From assembly GCA_012515235.1 (NCBI GenBank), contig JAAYYU010000331.1, positions 1 through 54,894 of the forward strand: a stretch of 54,894 bases of DNA, read 5' to 3'. Position 1 is the stretch's first letter. Every line of letters starts with the position of its first letter. The notes under the pieces were generated by a model. It did no database searches. It was not told where the DNA came from and saw only the letters and a list, made by a program, of their open reading frames with translations. This stretch comes from Candidatus Anammoximicrobium sp. (GTDB taxonomy: Bacteria > Planctomycetota > Planctomycetia > Pirellulales > Pirellulaceae). The position numbers were made by a program, and so were the translations under genes. Shown here one piece after another: positions 30,388-40,048 of this stretch.

Positions 30388-33300
30388 TTACGGGCTGGTG
30401 AAGGTGTAGTGGCCGGAGCCGACCTCAAACGCCGCGTAGCCGCTTTCGTGCCGCAGGAACTTGACGCCCGCCGCGCGGTCGATCGCTTGGCCGCCTTCCC
30501 GGACGCGGGCCGGGTCCTTGGCCGGCACGTACACGGTAGCGACGGTGTTGGCGGGAATGCCGACATCCAGGCGAAAACCGCCGTCGCGGCGGCTCCACTG
30601 GCTGGTAATCCGTCCGCGGATCGAGTCGTACGAGCCGCGGGCCGATGTCAGGCCCTTGCCCGGCGACGCCAGCACGGGACGGATGGTGATCCGCGCGAAG
30701 CCGGGGCCGTCGGTGTCGATGCCGGCCACGGAGCATTGCAGCCACTGGCCGACGCAGCCCAGCCAGTAGTGATTGAAGGAGTTCATGCCCGGATCCTGGA
30801 AGCCCTTGTCGGGCAGCCAGCCGTCCCAGCGTTCCCACATGGTAGTCGAGCCGAGTTTGACCTGCAGCAGCCACGACGGATAGGTGTCGTTCAGCAGCAG
30901 TTGGTACGCCAAGTCGGTCTGGCCGGCCTTTTCCAGCGCGAACAGCACGAAGGGCGTGCCCAGGAATCCCGTAGCCAGATGCCCGCCCTGCTTCTCGATC
31001 TCCTTGACGAACTGCTGTGCAACCTGCGTGTGCCGGTCGGGGGGCACGAGGTCCAGGCCGAAGGCCAGCGCGTAGAACGTTTGGCCCGTTTCGCCCTTGC
31101 CGTCCACGATCCGGCCGTCGTCCTTGAGGAAGTTTTTCACGAACGCCGCCTTGATGCGCTCGGCCTGGCAACGGTATTTCTGCACGTCGTCCGACTTGCC
31201 AAGGGCCGCGGCCAACTCGCCCATCAGACGCGTCGAGTAGAAGTAATAGGCCGTGCCGATGGCTTCGGAGTGCTGGGGTCCGGCCAGCCGCAGCCAATCG
31301 CCGAACGAGCCGGTGCCGCGCACGAAGTCCTTGCTGGTCTTCTCCAGGTAGTCCATGTACCGCACCAGCGCCGGATAGTGCCGTCGCACGACGCGCGTAT
31401 CGCCGTACAGCTGGACCATCTGCCAGTTGCAGACCACGCCGGCGTCCGCCCAGCCGGTATTGCCAAAGCCGACAATGTTGACGTGCGGGGCCACGTCTCC
31501 CAGACCGCCGTCCTGGCGCTGCGAGTCCTGGCAGAGGTCCGTCAGCCATTTGGTGAAGAAGCCGGGCGAGTCCAGGTTGAAGCAGGCGGTTTTCATGAAC
31601 ACCTGCGCGTCGCCCGTCCAGCCGGCCCGCTCGTCGCGTTGTGGGCAATCCGTCGGCACGTCCAGGAAATTGCCTTTCTGGCCCCAGAGCGTGTTCTCGA
31701 CCAGTTTGTTGACCAGCGGCTCCGAGCAGTCAAACAGTCCCGTGCGCGGAAGGTCAGAATGGACGACGATGCCGGTGACGTCCGCCAGGTCGGGCTTGTA
31801 GTCCAATCCTGTCACCTCCACATATTGGAACCCGTGGAAGGTGAAGTACGGTTCATAGGCCCGTTTGGGGCCGCCGTCCAAGTAAAACGTGTCCGTCGCT
31901 TTGGCCGCCCGGAGGTTGACCGTGTAGATGGTGCCATCGGCGTTGAGCATTTCGGCGTGGCGCACGACCACTTTCTGGCCCTTGCTGCCCTTGGCCAGCA
32001 AACGCACCCAGCCGACCATGTTCTGGCCCAGGTTGAACACGTAGACTCCTGGCTTCGGTTCCGTCACTTCCTGGGCGGGCAGTTCCTGGATCTGGCGGAT
32101 GGGCAGGCCGGGATGCGATTCCAGATTCGCCTTGGCGTCCGTGTCCACGGTCGTCGTGCGCCAGCCCGTTGCGTCCCCACCGGGCGCGCACCAGCCGGGT
32201 TTTTCCAGGCGGGCGTCGTACACGCAACCCATCAACATGTCGCCCTCCCGAATCGGGCCGTAGGCGGCTTGCCAGCTGCCGTCGGTCGCAATCACGCGGC
32301 TGGTGCCGTCGGCAAAATCCAGTCGCAGGTGCGCGATCAATCGCGTCTTGTCGCCGTAGTAGTTCCGCCGGCCGGAGAAGGCCAGATAGCCCGCGTACCA
32401 GCCGTCGCCCAGAATGGCCCCCAGCACGTTGTCGCCCGGCTTCAACTGGCTCGTGATGTCGTAACCGAAATAATGCACGCGCTTGTGATAGTCGGTCCAG
32501 CCCGGCGACAGCACGTCGCTGTTGAGCGGCTTGCCGTTCAAGTGCAATTCGTAAACGCCCAACGCCGAGGCGAAAAGCAGGGCCCGTGCGACAGGCTTGT
32601 CCAGCGAAAACGCCTTGCGCAGGTACGTCGCGGGCAGGATCCGGGGCACGCTCAGCTTCAGTTCGCCCCAGGGCTGATCGCCGTGCCGGGCAATCGCGCT
32701 GGACGCGGTCCATGGGCGGTCGTCAAAGTCGGCCCATTTCCAGCGCTCGCCGGGCGTCCGGCTGCTGCGCCAGCTGGCGTCGACCGGGACGACCAGCGGA
32801 TCGCCGGACTGGAACAGGACGATCAGCTTGCCCATCAGGCCCGCCGGCGACGGCGCCGTACCGCCGTTGGTGACCCGGATGCCCAGCGCATTGCGTCCGG
32901 GCTGCAGCCGGCCGGTGACATCGAGGGCGGACGGGTTTTTCCAGTTGTGGCCGTTGCCCGAGTCGTGGCCATTGACGTACAGCGTAAAGGCGTCGTCGGC
33001 GGCGATCAGGAAGGCAGCCTGCGCCACTTTGCGGCCTGCGGGGATTTCGATCACGGTGCGGAAATACGCCGGACCTGCCGGTTGGTTTCCAGCCTTTGCG
33101 CCGCTGGTCCAAAACCACGAGTTGTCCCGAAAGGTCAACAGCTCTCGCAACGCCTTGGCTTGCGGATCCTCGGACTCCGCGCCGCCGTCCAACCCGATCC
33201 ATTGAGCCTGCCAGTCCTCCGGTTGGAGCAGCCCCATGGTCCAGCGGCCGACGGGGCTCCCGTCGCACTCCTGGCCGCCCTGGTCCCAGACGCGGACTTT

Positions 33301-33651
33301 CCAGAAACAGTCCTGGGCGGAAACCAGCTTTTTCCCGGCGTACTCGACGTTGACCGATTGGTCGGACGCTACCTTGCCGCTGTCCCACAGGTCGCCCTGG
33401 CCGGATGCCAGCTTAGCCTTTGAACTGGCCACCAGGATGTGATACGCGCTTTGCTTGAGCCCGCGCTGCGACTCCTGGGCCGGCACCAGCACCCAACTCA
33501 ACCGTGGCTGGCGGACGTCGATTCCGATCGGGTCCGTCTTGTACTCGCAACGCATCCGCTCCACTTGCAGACTCCCCGCCGCCCACGCGACGGTCGTGGT
33601 GGCGACCAACGCCGCAATTCCCAGCACACAGCGAACCGATGTGATCCCCAT
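30388..33651 (-). CDS. Exported alpha-L-rhamnosidase (GH78)
   Basis: ATG 33651 with GAGGGACACGATC upstream; 1087 aa. A signal peptide (MGITSVRCVLGIAALVATTTVAWA) precedes an N-terminal Ig-like domain (MRCEYKTDPIGIDVRQPRLSW), an inserted beta-sandwich (FLIAADDAFTLYVNGHDSG), the rhamnosidase N-terminal domain (YLRKAFSLDKPVARALLFAS, LNGKPLNSDVLSPGWTDY), and an (alpha/alpha)6 catalytic domain with the GH78 motif DVPTDCPQRDERAGWTGDAQ that holds the acidic residues. It releases terminal L-rhamnose from plant or algal glycans outside the cytosol. No transporter or regulator accompanies it. Confidence 0.95.
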   Translation of the reverse strand: MGITSVRCVLGIAALVATTTVAWAAGSLQVERMRCEYKTDPIGIDVRQPRLSWVLVPAQESQRGLKQSAYHILVASSKAKLASGQGDLWDSGKVASDQSVNVEYAGKKLVSAQDCFWKVRVWDQGGQECDGSPVGRWTMGLLQPEDWQAQWIGLDGGAESEDPQAKALRELLTFRDNSWFWTSGAKAGNQPAGPAYFRTVIEIPAGRKVAQAAFLIAADDAFTLYVNGHDSGNGHNWKNPSALDVTGRLQPGRNALGIRVTNGGTAPSPAGLMGKLIVLFQSGDPLVVPVDASWRSSRTPGERWKWADFDDRPWTASSAIARHGDQPWGELKLSVPRILPATYLRKAFSLDKPVARALLFASALGVYELHLNGKPLNSDVLSPGWTDYHKRVHYFGYDITSQLKPGDNVLGAILGDGWYAGYLAFSGRRNYYGDKTRLIAHLRLDFADGTSRVIATDGSWQAAYGPIREGDMLMGCVYDARLEKPGWCAPGGDATGWRTTTVDTDAKANLESHPGLPIRQIQELPAQEVTEPKPGVYVFNLGQNMVGWVRLLAKGSKGQKVVVRHAEMLNADGTIYTVNLRAAKATDTFYLDGGPKRAYEPYFTFHGFQYVEVTGLDYKPDLADVTGIVVHSDLPRTGLFDCSEPLVNKLVENTLWGQKGNFLDVPTDCPQRDERAGWTGDAQVFMKTACFNLDSPGFFTKWLTDLCQDSQRQDGGLGDVAPHVNIVGFGNTGWADAGVVCNWQMVQLYGDTRVVRRHYPALVRYMDYLEKTSKDFVRGTGSFGDWLRLAGPQHSEAIGTAYYFYSTRLMGELAAALGKSDDVQKYRCQAERIKAAFVKNFLKDDGRIVDGKGETGQTFYALAFGLDLVPPDRHTQVAQQFVKEIEKQGGHLATGFLGTPFVLFALEKAGQTDLAYQLLLNDTYPSWLLQVKLGSTTMWERWDGWLPDKGFQDPGMNSFNHYWLGCVGQWLQCSVAGIDTDGPGFARITIRPVLASPGKGLTSARGSYDSIRGRITSQWSRRDGGFRLDVGIPANTVATVYVPAKDPARVREGGQAIDRAAGVKFLRHESGYAAFEVGSGHYTFTSP

Positions 33652-33826
33652 GATCGTGTCCCTCAAATGATGTTTTGATCCTCTGCGGACGGGTTTACCA
33701 AAGCGGACCGGCTTTCGCAAGCCGGCACGTCGTTGCCACCGTTGTTCCCTTCCTGGCATCCATGGGACGAAAGCGAATCTCGTCCCACGGACGGCAGCGC
33801 GGACCCGCGGCTGCCAGCGCGGACGT

Positions 33827-35347
33827 TCATTCGATGCCGTACAGCGGCTCGAATTTGTGCCGCAGCTGTTCCAGCAGCGGCTGGTGCGACAGTGGCCGGC
33901 CCGTGACGGCCGCGACCAGTTCGGCGGCGGAGAAGCACTGGCCGCGGGCGTGGATGCGTTCCCGCAGCCAGTACAGCAGCGGAGCGAATTCGCCGCGGGC
34001 CAGCAGCGGCTCGACGCCGCCCAGGTCCGCGTCGGCCTGCTGGAAGAACTGGGCCGCGTACAAATTGCCCAGCGTGTAGGTCGGGAAGTAGCCGATCAGT
34101 CCGGCGCTCCAGTGGATGTCCTGCAGCACGCCGTCCGCATCGTGGGGCGGTTCGATGCCCAAATCCACGCGGTACTTCTCCCGCCACGCGCCGGGCAAAT
34201 CGGCCGCGGCCAGTTCGCCGCGAAGCACCGCCCGCTCCAACTCGAAGCGGATGATGATGTGCAGGTTGTACGTCGCCTCGTCCGCTTCCACGCGAATCAA
34301 GCTCGGACGCACGTCGTTGACCGCGAAGTGAAAATCGTCCAGCGACACGTCGCCCAGGGCGTCGGGGAACTGTTGTTGCGCCAACGGGAAGAAATGCTGC
34401 CAGAACGCCCGGCTGCGGCCGACCGCGTTTTCCCACAGCCGCGATTGCGACTCGTGGATCCCCAACGAGACGAACGTGCCCGGCGGCAGGCCGTAGAACT
34501 CGGTCGGCAGGCCCTGGTCGTAGAGTCCGTGTCCGGCCTCGTGCAGGATGCCGAAGAAGGCGGTGGGAAAAAAGTGCTCGTCATACCTCGTTGTGATGCG
34601 ACAGTCGTGCGGACCCGTGCCGGCGCAGAACGGATGATGGGTCACGTTCAGCCGCCCGCGCTGGAAGTCGAATCCGATGGCCGTGGCCGCCTGTTTGCCG
34701 AACGTTTCCTGGGCCGCCACCGGATAGCGGCGGCGGAGGATCTCGCGATTCGGCTTTCGGCCGCTGTCCACCAGGGCGGCAACCAGCGGCGTCAACTGCT
34801 CGCGCAGTTGCGCCAAGACGCCCGCCACGTCCGCCGTGCGCGCCTGCGGCTCGAAATCGTCCAGCAGCGCATCGTAGGGCTCGTCGGCGTATCCCACGGC
34901 CTCGGCCTGCTGACGTTTCAGCTGAAAGATCCGTTCCACGTGCGGCAGGAAGGACGCGAAATCGTCGTTCCGGCGGGCTTCCGTCCAGGCCTGCTGGCCC
35001 AAGACGCAGACGCGAGTCAGTTCTTCGACCAGGCTCCGCGGCAGCTTGCACCGTTTCTCGTAATCCCGCCGCACCTCGCGGATCGTGGCGCCCGCCGGAC
35101 TGTGCGGATCCGCCGCCAACGGACTGTCGGCCAATTCGTCCAGCCACGCGCCGAGCTGCGCGTCCGTGCGCCGGCCGTGCGCCAGCCCGGACAGGTACGT
35201 GATCTGCTCCGCACGGTACTCCCCGGCGGCCGCCGGCATCATCGTCCGCTCGTCCCAGCCCAACAACTCCTGAATCGATTCGATCATTGCCGTCTGGCGG
35301 ACTTCGTTGCACAACTGGTCATAGACGGCGGCAGGGGATGGATTCAT
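33827..35347 (-). CDS. M32 metallocarboxypeptidase (carboxypeptidase Taq family)
   Basis: ATG 35347 preceded by AAGGAGCACCCG; 506 aa, the family length. The zinc site is HEAGH within FGILHEAGHGLYDQGLP, the third ligand being in the downstream ESQSRLWEN motif, also typical. The N-terminal helical part includes ESIQELLGWDERTMMPAAAGEYR. It removes C-terminal residues from peptides in the cytosol. It stands alone; the gap to the rhamnosidase (33652-33826) shows nothing. Confidence 0.95.
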   Translation of the reverse strand: MNPSPAAVYDQLCNEVRQTAMIESIQELLGWDERTMMPAAAGEYRAEQITYLSGLAHGRRTDAQLGAWLDELADSPLAADPHSPAGATIREVRRDYEKRCKLPRSLVEELTRVCVLGQQAWTEARRNDDFASFLPHVERIFQLKRQQAEAVGYADEPYDALLDDFEPQARTADVAGVLAQLREQLTPLVAALVDSGRKPNREILRRRYPVAAQETFGKQAATAIGFDFQRGRLNVTHHPFCAGTGPHDCRITTRYDEHFFPTAFFGILHEAGHGLYDQGLPTEFYGLPPGTFVSLGIHESQSRLWENAVGRSRAFWQHFFPLAQQQFPDALGDVSLDDFHFAVNDVRPSLIRVEADEATYNLHIIIRFELERAVLRGELAAADLPGAWREKYRVDLGIEPPHDADGVLQDIHWSAGLIGYFPTYTLGNLYAAQFFQQADADLGGVEPLLARGEFAPLLYWLRERIHARGQCFSAAELVAAVTGRPLSHQPLLEQLRHKFEPLYGIE

Positions 35348-35676
35348 CGGGTGCTCCTTGGCGGCGACGCGGGCGATGTCAATTGCTCGATCAGTACGAT
35401 AACGGCGCGGGCGACTTCGCGGCAACAGGGCAGCGACGGACCGAGAGTCCCAACCTGCAAATGGCGTCGTCGCAAGCCAGGCCGAAGCAACGACGAGATG
35501 CTGCAAGCCCATCGCGAGCTGACTCGCGAGAATCTGGACGCGGTCCGCTGCTACGCCAGGACCCCCATCGACACCCGGCGATCGTTCGGCGGCTGAGCCG
35601 ACGAAGCCGGCGGACTGGATCAATTCATGGAGCGGAATCGACAGCAGCGAAAATTCAGCCGGAGGGAGATCGAGCT
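35348..35676. other. Gap holding toxin-antitoxin remnants
   Basis: Between the M32 gene and the vapC fragment there is no intact gene. 35492-35596 is a DUF433-like C-terminus (separate entry). 35627-35680 could code a 17-residue peptide MERNRQQRKFSRREIEL whose stop overlaps the vapC-like start, perhaps the end of an antitoxin. Confidence 0.4.
35492..35596 (+). pseudogene. C-terminal remnant of a DUF433-type antitoxin
   Basis: The frame DEMLQAHRELTRENLDAVRC followed by YARTPID matches the usual end of DUF433 proteins (D-E-I-L-x-x-Y-P-x-L-T-x-E-D-L-x-A-A-L-x-Y-A). The first half of the domain is missing upstream. The match is short, so I hold it as likely rather than sure. Confidence 0.4.
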
Positions 35677-35757
35677 GTGAGTTTCCTGCTCGACACCGAT
35701 CTCTGCTCGGCTTACCTGAAGGGCAACAACGCCGTCGCCAACCGGTTCATTCAGTAG
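35677..35757 (+). pseudogene. VapC-type PIN toxin gene cut after 26 codons by element C
   Basis: GTG 35677 has a strong ribosome site (GGAGGGAG) and begins SFLLDTDLCSAYLKGNNAVA, the N-terminal strand and first acidic residue (LDTD) of VapC PIN nucleases. After NRFIQ the frame hits TAG, which is part of the composite element end (AGTAGCAGCGGTGGC). VapC is normally about 130 aa; the remaining 100 residues and the other catalytic acids are not found beyond the element, so the gene was broken by the insertion and its 3' part lost. Confidence 0.75.
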
Positions 35758-36050
35758 CAGCGGTGGCCAAAATAACTTCCCGAATTTCGGCCACCACGCT
35801 GCTCGCCAGCGTGGAGCCATGTTCAAAACCAGACGCCGCCCCACCGCGCGACGTCTCTCTCTTCGGCCACCACGCTGCTTGCCAGCGTGGAGCCATGTTC
35901 AGGACCAGACGACGTGCCGCTCGATACGTCCAGCATTTTGAGCACCGCCCCACGCTGGCGAGCAGCGTGGTGGCGACTTTCGCGGACTCCACCCTGCGAA
36001 TCGGCGATTGTCTCGTCTTGCCGCCGGGTCCCGCCGAAACAGGAAGTTAC
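35752..36050. mobile_element. Composite repeat element, copy C (short)
   Basis: The left end (A)GTAGCAGCGGTGGC with CAAAATAACTTCCCG is at 35752-35782. Two forward hairpin units (35791-35814 and 35867-35890, period 76) are followed by one reverse unit (about 35949-35973) and the right-hand module GGACTCCACCCTGCGAATC, ending CGAAACAGGAAGTTAC. The outermost right end seen in copy A is missing. No gene is visible from 36051 to 36170. Confidence 0.75.
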
Positions 36051-36170
36051 TTGACTGAACCCCCAGCACTCGCTGTCCCGCCTTGTCTTCCGCCCGTGAC
36101 TGCGGCCAACGCGATGGATTCCGACGAGCGTGACCGACCGAACGTCGCAGGGCGAGACGAACCGATGAGG

Positions 36171-38105
36171 CTACGGGGACACCAACAGGCCCATTTCGGC
36201 GAGTGTCTGTTGCACGACCTTGTCCATCAGCAATCGCCGGAACGCTTCGACCGCCGAGCGTGCCGCTCGCGACTTGGGAACGACAAAATCGTACTGTTCG
36301 TGCGTCAGGGGCAGAAAGCCCAAATCGGCCTGGTCGGCGACGCGACGGATGGCGAGGCCCCAATCGGCACGGCCTTGGGCGACGGCGGCGGCGACGGCGT
36401 TGTGGCTGCGCGGCTGGGCGGCATAGCCGGGCGGGCGGGCTCTGGCCAGCAAGCGATCGATCAGAATCCGCGTGCCGCTGCCCTGGTTGCGGTTGACCAT
36501 CACGCAGGACGGGTCCTGGACCGCGGCCGCAACGGCTTGCCCGGCGTCGCGGCCCTCGAACCGGCCGTCGCCACGGCGGAACACGACCCCTTGCAGTCGC
36601 CCGTAGCCGGGAATCAGCAGCAAGTCGTCGGTCAGGAAGGGCCGGTTGTAATGGCCCGTCTGCGGGTCCAGCAAATGGATGCCCGCGAGGTCGCACTCGC
36701 CGCGGCGGGCGGCATCCAGGCCCGCCGTCGAGCCGACCGCCAGGAACTTGGTGCGGAATCCGAATTCCTGCAGGCGGCCCAGCAGGTAATCCAGTCCGAC
36801 GCAATGGCTGCCGATGACCACCAAGTCCGCCAGACGCAGGTCGCGGCCCAACAGCTGCACGTCCACCACGCTGCCGGCGGCGACAATCTCGACGTGCCGC
36901 CCGATCGTGATGAAGCCGTCGGCATGACTGAAGGTGGTGACCGACCCGGAGCCTTTGCCCATCGGGTACGCCGCCAGCGTGAACTCGCCGGCGGCGGCTT
37001 CCGGCCGTTCGACCAGTCCGACCAACAGGTACTCGGTGCGGCCGATCTCCGAGTTGATCTTCACGGCCAGCCGGGCTTGCACTGCGGCCCGCGATTCGGG
37101 AGGCCGGCCGGCCAGGGCTCGGATCACGGGCGCTACGAACTCGTGAAACGTAAAGACCGCGGACGTGGGAAAGCCGGGCAGGACCACGACGGGCTTGCCG
37201 TCGCTGGCGGCCAGACAGATCGGCTTGCCCGGCTTGAGCGCCACGCCGTGCGCGACGATTCCCGGATCGATCAGTTCGGCGACCACGCGATACGACAAAT
37301 CGCCTTGCCCCTTGCTCGTGCCGCCAGACAGCAGCACCACATCGCAGTCGCTCAGAGCCTGGCGGAGGGCGGTTCGCAATTGCTCCACGTCGTCGGGCAC
37401 GATGCCCATTTCGACAGGCTCGCCTCCTGACTCGCGGACGGCATCGGCGATGATGCGGGCGTTGGAATCGTAGATCTTGCCGAGTTGCAGCGGCGCGCCC
37501 GGAGCGACGATCTCGTCGCCGGTCGAGAGGATTGCCACGCGAGGCCGCCTCCAGACGGCGACCTGGCTGACACCGATGGCCGCCAGCACGCCCGTCTCGC
37601 GGCTGGTCAACACGTCGCCGCGCCGCAGCACGGTCTCGCCTGCGCCGATATCCGTCCCCGCGAACGAGACGCCGGCGCCCGGCGTCACGGCGTGGCGGAC
37701 GAGCAACGCCTCGCCTTCTTCGTCCGTGTGTTCGATCATGACGACCGCGTCAGCGCCGCGCGGCAACATGCCGCCGGTGGCGATGGGCGACGCCGTTCCG
37801 GGGACGACTTCCAACCGCGGGACGACGCCGGTGGCGATGGTTTCGGGCAGCGGCCGCAACCGGCGCGGAGCTTCTTCGGCGGCCCCGAACGTGTCCGCCG
37901 CGCGGACGGCGAAACCGTCGAAGTTGGAGCGGTCGAAGGCAGGAACATCGACGCTCGCCGCCACGTCGCGCGGCAGCACGCGGCCCAGCGATGCGGCCAG
38001 CGGCACGAGTTCCTCGCCCAGCGGCGTCAGCCGCAGGACGCGGCGAAATCGGCGTTCCGCTTCGTCGCGGTCGATGACTTCCAGGAATTGCTCTTGGGTA
38101 GACAT
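36171..38105 (-). CDS. MoeA-type molybdopterin molybdenumtransferase fused to a PBP-like domain
   Basis: I chose ATG 38105 (MSTQEQFLEV); 644 aa. No purine-rich ribosome site is visible before it, the upstream strand reading CCTCCACCCCCC. Residues 1 to about 410 are MoeA: FDRSNFDGFAVRAADT, RRPRVAILSTGDEIV, LLSGGTSKGQGD and VVVLPGFPTSAVFTF. It inserts molybdenum into adenylated molybdopterin. From about 430 on, a periplasmic-binding-protein-like domain (FITIGRHVEIVAAG, VIGSHCVGLDYLLG, NRNQGSGTRILIDRLL) follows, the arrangement known from putative molybdenum-sensing MoeA proteins in anaerobes and archaea. No molybdenum transport genes are close. Confidence 0.9.
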   Translation of the reverse strand: MSTQEQFLEVIDRDEAERRFRRVLRLTPLGEELVPLAASLGRVLPRDVAASVDVPAFDRSNFDGFAVRAADTFGAAEEAPRRLRPLPETIATGVVPRLEVVPGTASPIATGGMLPRGADAVVMIEHTDEEGEALLVRHAVTPGAGVSFAGTDIGAGETVLRRGDVLTSRETGVLAAIGVSQVAVWRRPRVAILSTGDEIVAPGAPLQLGKIYDSNARIIADAVRESGGEPVEMGIVPDDVEQLRTALRQALSDCDVVLLSGGTSKGQGDLSYRVVAELIDPGIVAHGVALKPGKPICLAASDGKPVVVLPGFPTSAVFTFHEFVAPVIRALAGRPPESRAAVQARLAVKINSEIGRTEYLLVGLVERPEAAAGEFTLAAYPMGKGSGSVTTFSHADGFITIGRHVEIVAAGSVVDVQLLGRDLRLADLVVIGSHCVGLDYLLGRLQEFGFRTKFLAVGSTAGLDAARRGECDLAGIHLLDPQTGHYNRPFLTDDLLLIPGYGRLQGVVFRRGDGRFEGRDAGQAVAAAVQDPSCVMVNRNQGSGTRILIDRLLARARPPGYAAQPRSHNAVAAAVAQGRADWGLAIRRVADQADLGFLPLTHEQYDFVVPKSRAARSAVEAFRRLLMDKVVQQTLAEMGLLVSP

Positions 38106-38596
38106 TGGGGGGTGGAGGAAAGAATGGGACTGATGGGAGTAACGGGAAGGATGGGACTGTCGAGCCTGTACCGGCGGTTGCCGTCGGCGTCTGGGGGTTG
38201 GCCATCGCAGGCGATCCAGCCGACTGCATGCGGCGGCGCGTGCAGACAATTCGCTCGGCCGAGCCACGGCCGGGCAAGCCTCGTTGGAGAAAGAACAGAC
38301 GCCTCGTCAACGCAGCCATCACACTTCGTGGGAGGATCAGCAACCAACACGGGACCGTGATTTCTCGAACGATGCCAAGCCGTCTCGAAAGGTCCGCACA
38401 CACGGCGCGGGTCCGCGCGGGACGGGGAATCGCTGGTACGACGCATCCCAACGAAGCTAGCAGGGCGTTAAATCCGGTGTCAAGCGTCCTGGACGCTTGA
38501 CTTGGCCTTGGCGAGAGCTAAAGGTTGACAGAGGCTGGCGACTCCTGCCGGCCCGCCGCGTCCTGACGCCACTGGCGATCTTGAAAGGGGCTGGCC
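38106..38596. other. 490-bp gap without recognisable gene
   Basis: Divergent region between the MoeA-PBP gene and a small exported protein. I see no coding frame with credible start and family likeness, and no clear repeat. Confidence 0.5.
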
Positions 38597-38887
38597 ATGT
38601 TCCGCGACACCGCGTTTTCGCTCCTTGTTCTGGTCGGTATGGTTCTCGTAGGCAGCGTCGCCGAGGCGGAGCAGCGTGGGCCGCGGTCACGACGGGGCCG
38701 TCTGTTTCAGCCGCCGCCGGTCCGGCAGTTGGATCAGCCGCAGAGCTATCAACTCGATCAATCTCCGCGCAGCCGGTACTCCTCTTGGCGCGACCTGTAC
38801 CCGCAGTTCTACGGCGGCTTCCACTATCGCCAGATCTACGAATTCGGTTCGCCGGGTGACTTCGGGTTTCGCGGTTCGCCCTGGTGA
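38597..38887 (+). CDS. Small exported hypothetical protein (96 aa)
   Basis: ATG 38597 with GAAAGGGG upstream. A signal peptide MFRDTAFSLLVLVGMVLVGSVAEA is followed by a basic, Gln/Pro/Tyr-rich mature part of about 70 residues (RSRYSSWRDLYPQFYGGFHY) without cysteine. I do not recognise a family; short Tyr-rich exported proteins of this style are common in planctomycetes. It converges with the next gene 77 bp away. Confidence 0.6.
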   Translation: MFRDTAFSLLVLVGMVLVGSVAEAEQRGPRSRRGRLFQPPPVRQLDQPQSYQLDQSPRSRYSSWRDLYPQFYGGFHYRQIYEFGSPGDFGFRGSPW

Positions 38888-38964
38888 CGTTGGCTGGCGG
38901 ACCGGGAACTCGTTCTTTGTGGAGGCCCCGCCGGTTTGCGCGCGTGGTCTTCTCCGCGGGCCGC

Positions 38965-39717
38965 CTACCATCGCTGCGACTTGCGGTCGCGTTCCAGAAT
39001 TGCCAGCGCCTGGGGGCTCAGGCCGAATTCCATATTAGGCCGGTTCAACTCCAGCAGCACGTGCAGTTGCGAATGCGGCGAATCGTGCGTGATGATCGGA
39101 GCGCGGACGACTCGCAGCAGACTGCTGGGCCGCCCGTTCCAGCGGGCCACGTACATGCCGGCGTCCAGGGTGGGCTCGCGTTGCAGGCCGTAATACTGCG
39201 TCACGACTCCCACCAATTTCCGTTCGTCGCCCGTGTAGCCCTCGAAGGACAGCCGTTGCAGCTGTTGGTAGCGGTTGAAGTAGTAGGTTAACGAACCGGC
39301 CAGATCGTCGACGTTGGTGCCGGTGACCACGGGCACACGCATGCCCTCCAGCCCCGTTTCGGCCAGGCACGCCGTGACGCGCGGCCAGCGGGCGGTGACC
39401 CATTGCGGCGTGACATCGAACCGCAGCAGTTCGCCGAGCGTCCCGACCGGCGGCCCGACGAGATCCGCGGCGACGTTGGTGCGCGGGTATTGCGCGTCGC
39501 GGCCAAAACTGAATTCGGAACGAAAGTCGGGCAGCGGAACCCCGCCGTTGAGGGCCGCGACCGGCGCCGGCAAAGCCATCGCCGCCGTGTCGTCGGCCGT
39601 GAGCGCCCGGTCCAACGCCTGAAATGCCGTTTGAGACCAATTCTCCTCCGTCAGCAGATACGGCCCCCCCGCAGCGGCCGCCACCACCAACGGGAACATG
39701 TACTTGCGATTGAACAT
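38965..39717 (-). CDS. Planctomycete hypothetical protein with N-terminal hydrophobic segment
   Basis: ATG 39717 preceded by GAGGGGAAG; 250 aa. A short N-terminal hydrophobic stretch (YMFPLVVAAAAGGPYLL) may be a signal or anchor. Then come LGELLRFDVTPQWVTARWPRV, LTYYFNRYQQLQRLSFEGYT and a C-terminus QLHVLLELNRPNMEFGLSPQ. Proteins of this pattern are, as far as I know, restricted to planctomycetes and carry only a DUF label; no catalytic motif is visible. The following 331 bp (39718-40048) show no gene. Confidence 0.65.
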   Translation of the reverse strand: MFNRKYMFPLVVAAAAGGPYLLTEENWSQTAFQALDRALTADDTAAMALPAPVAALNGGVPLPDFRSEFSFGRDAQYPRTNVAADLVGPPVGTLGELLRFDVTPQWVTARWPRVTACLAETGLEGMRVPVVTGTNVDDLAGSLTYYFNRYQQLQRLSFEGYTGDERKLVGVVTQYYGLQREPTLDAGMYVARWNGRPSSLLRVVRAPIITHDSPHSQLHVLLELNRPNMEFGLSPQALAILERDRKSQRW

Positions 39718-40048
39718 CTTCCCCTCGCCTCCTCCTGCGGCCAGAACGCCGCCTGATCGGCAACATCGTCCAGACGAGGCGTCAACCTTGCCTGTTTGGC
39801 CAGGGGGCGGGAGAACCAGCACAGCAGGCCCGTCAGGCAAAAACCCGAAATCCGGAGTGCGAAGAGCGAAACCAACAGCCTGCCGGCGCCGCGTCGGCGA
39901 CATCTGCTCCAGATCGGAAAACCGGCAGGACGCGCCTGCCGGAAGAATCCGAGCGACCGTTGCTTCCGGCCGCCGCACAGTCCGCTGGGGCGCGGGGCGG
40001 CGTCCGGAGACGGGCTGGTGACCGAGACCGCCGTCGGTCTCCGGCGCC

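Noticed and set aside
30409..33423. Long plus-strand open frame (1004 codons) opposite the rhamnosidase
   Set aside because: Shadow frame created by third-position GC bias; the rhamnosidase on the other strand has signal peptide and catalytic motif.
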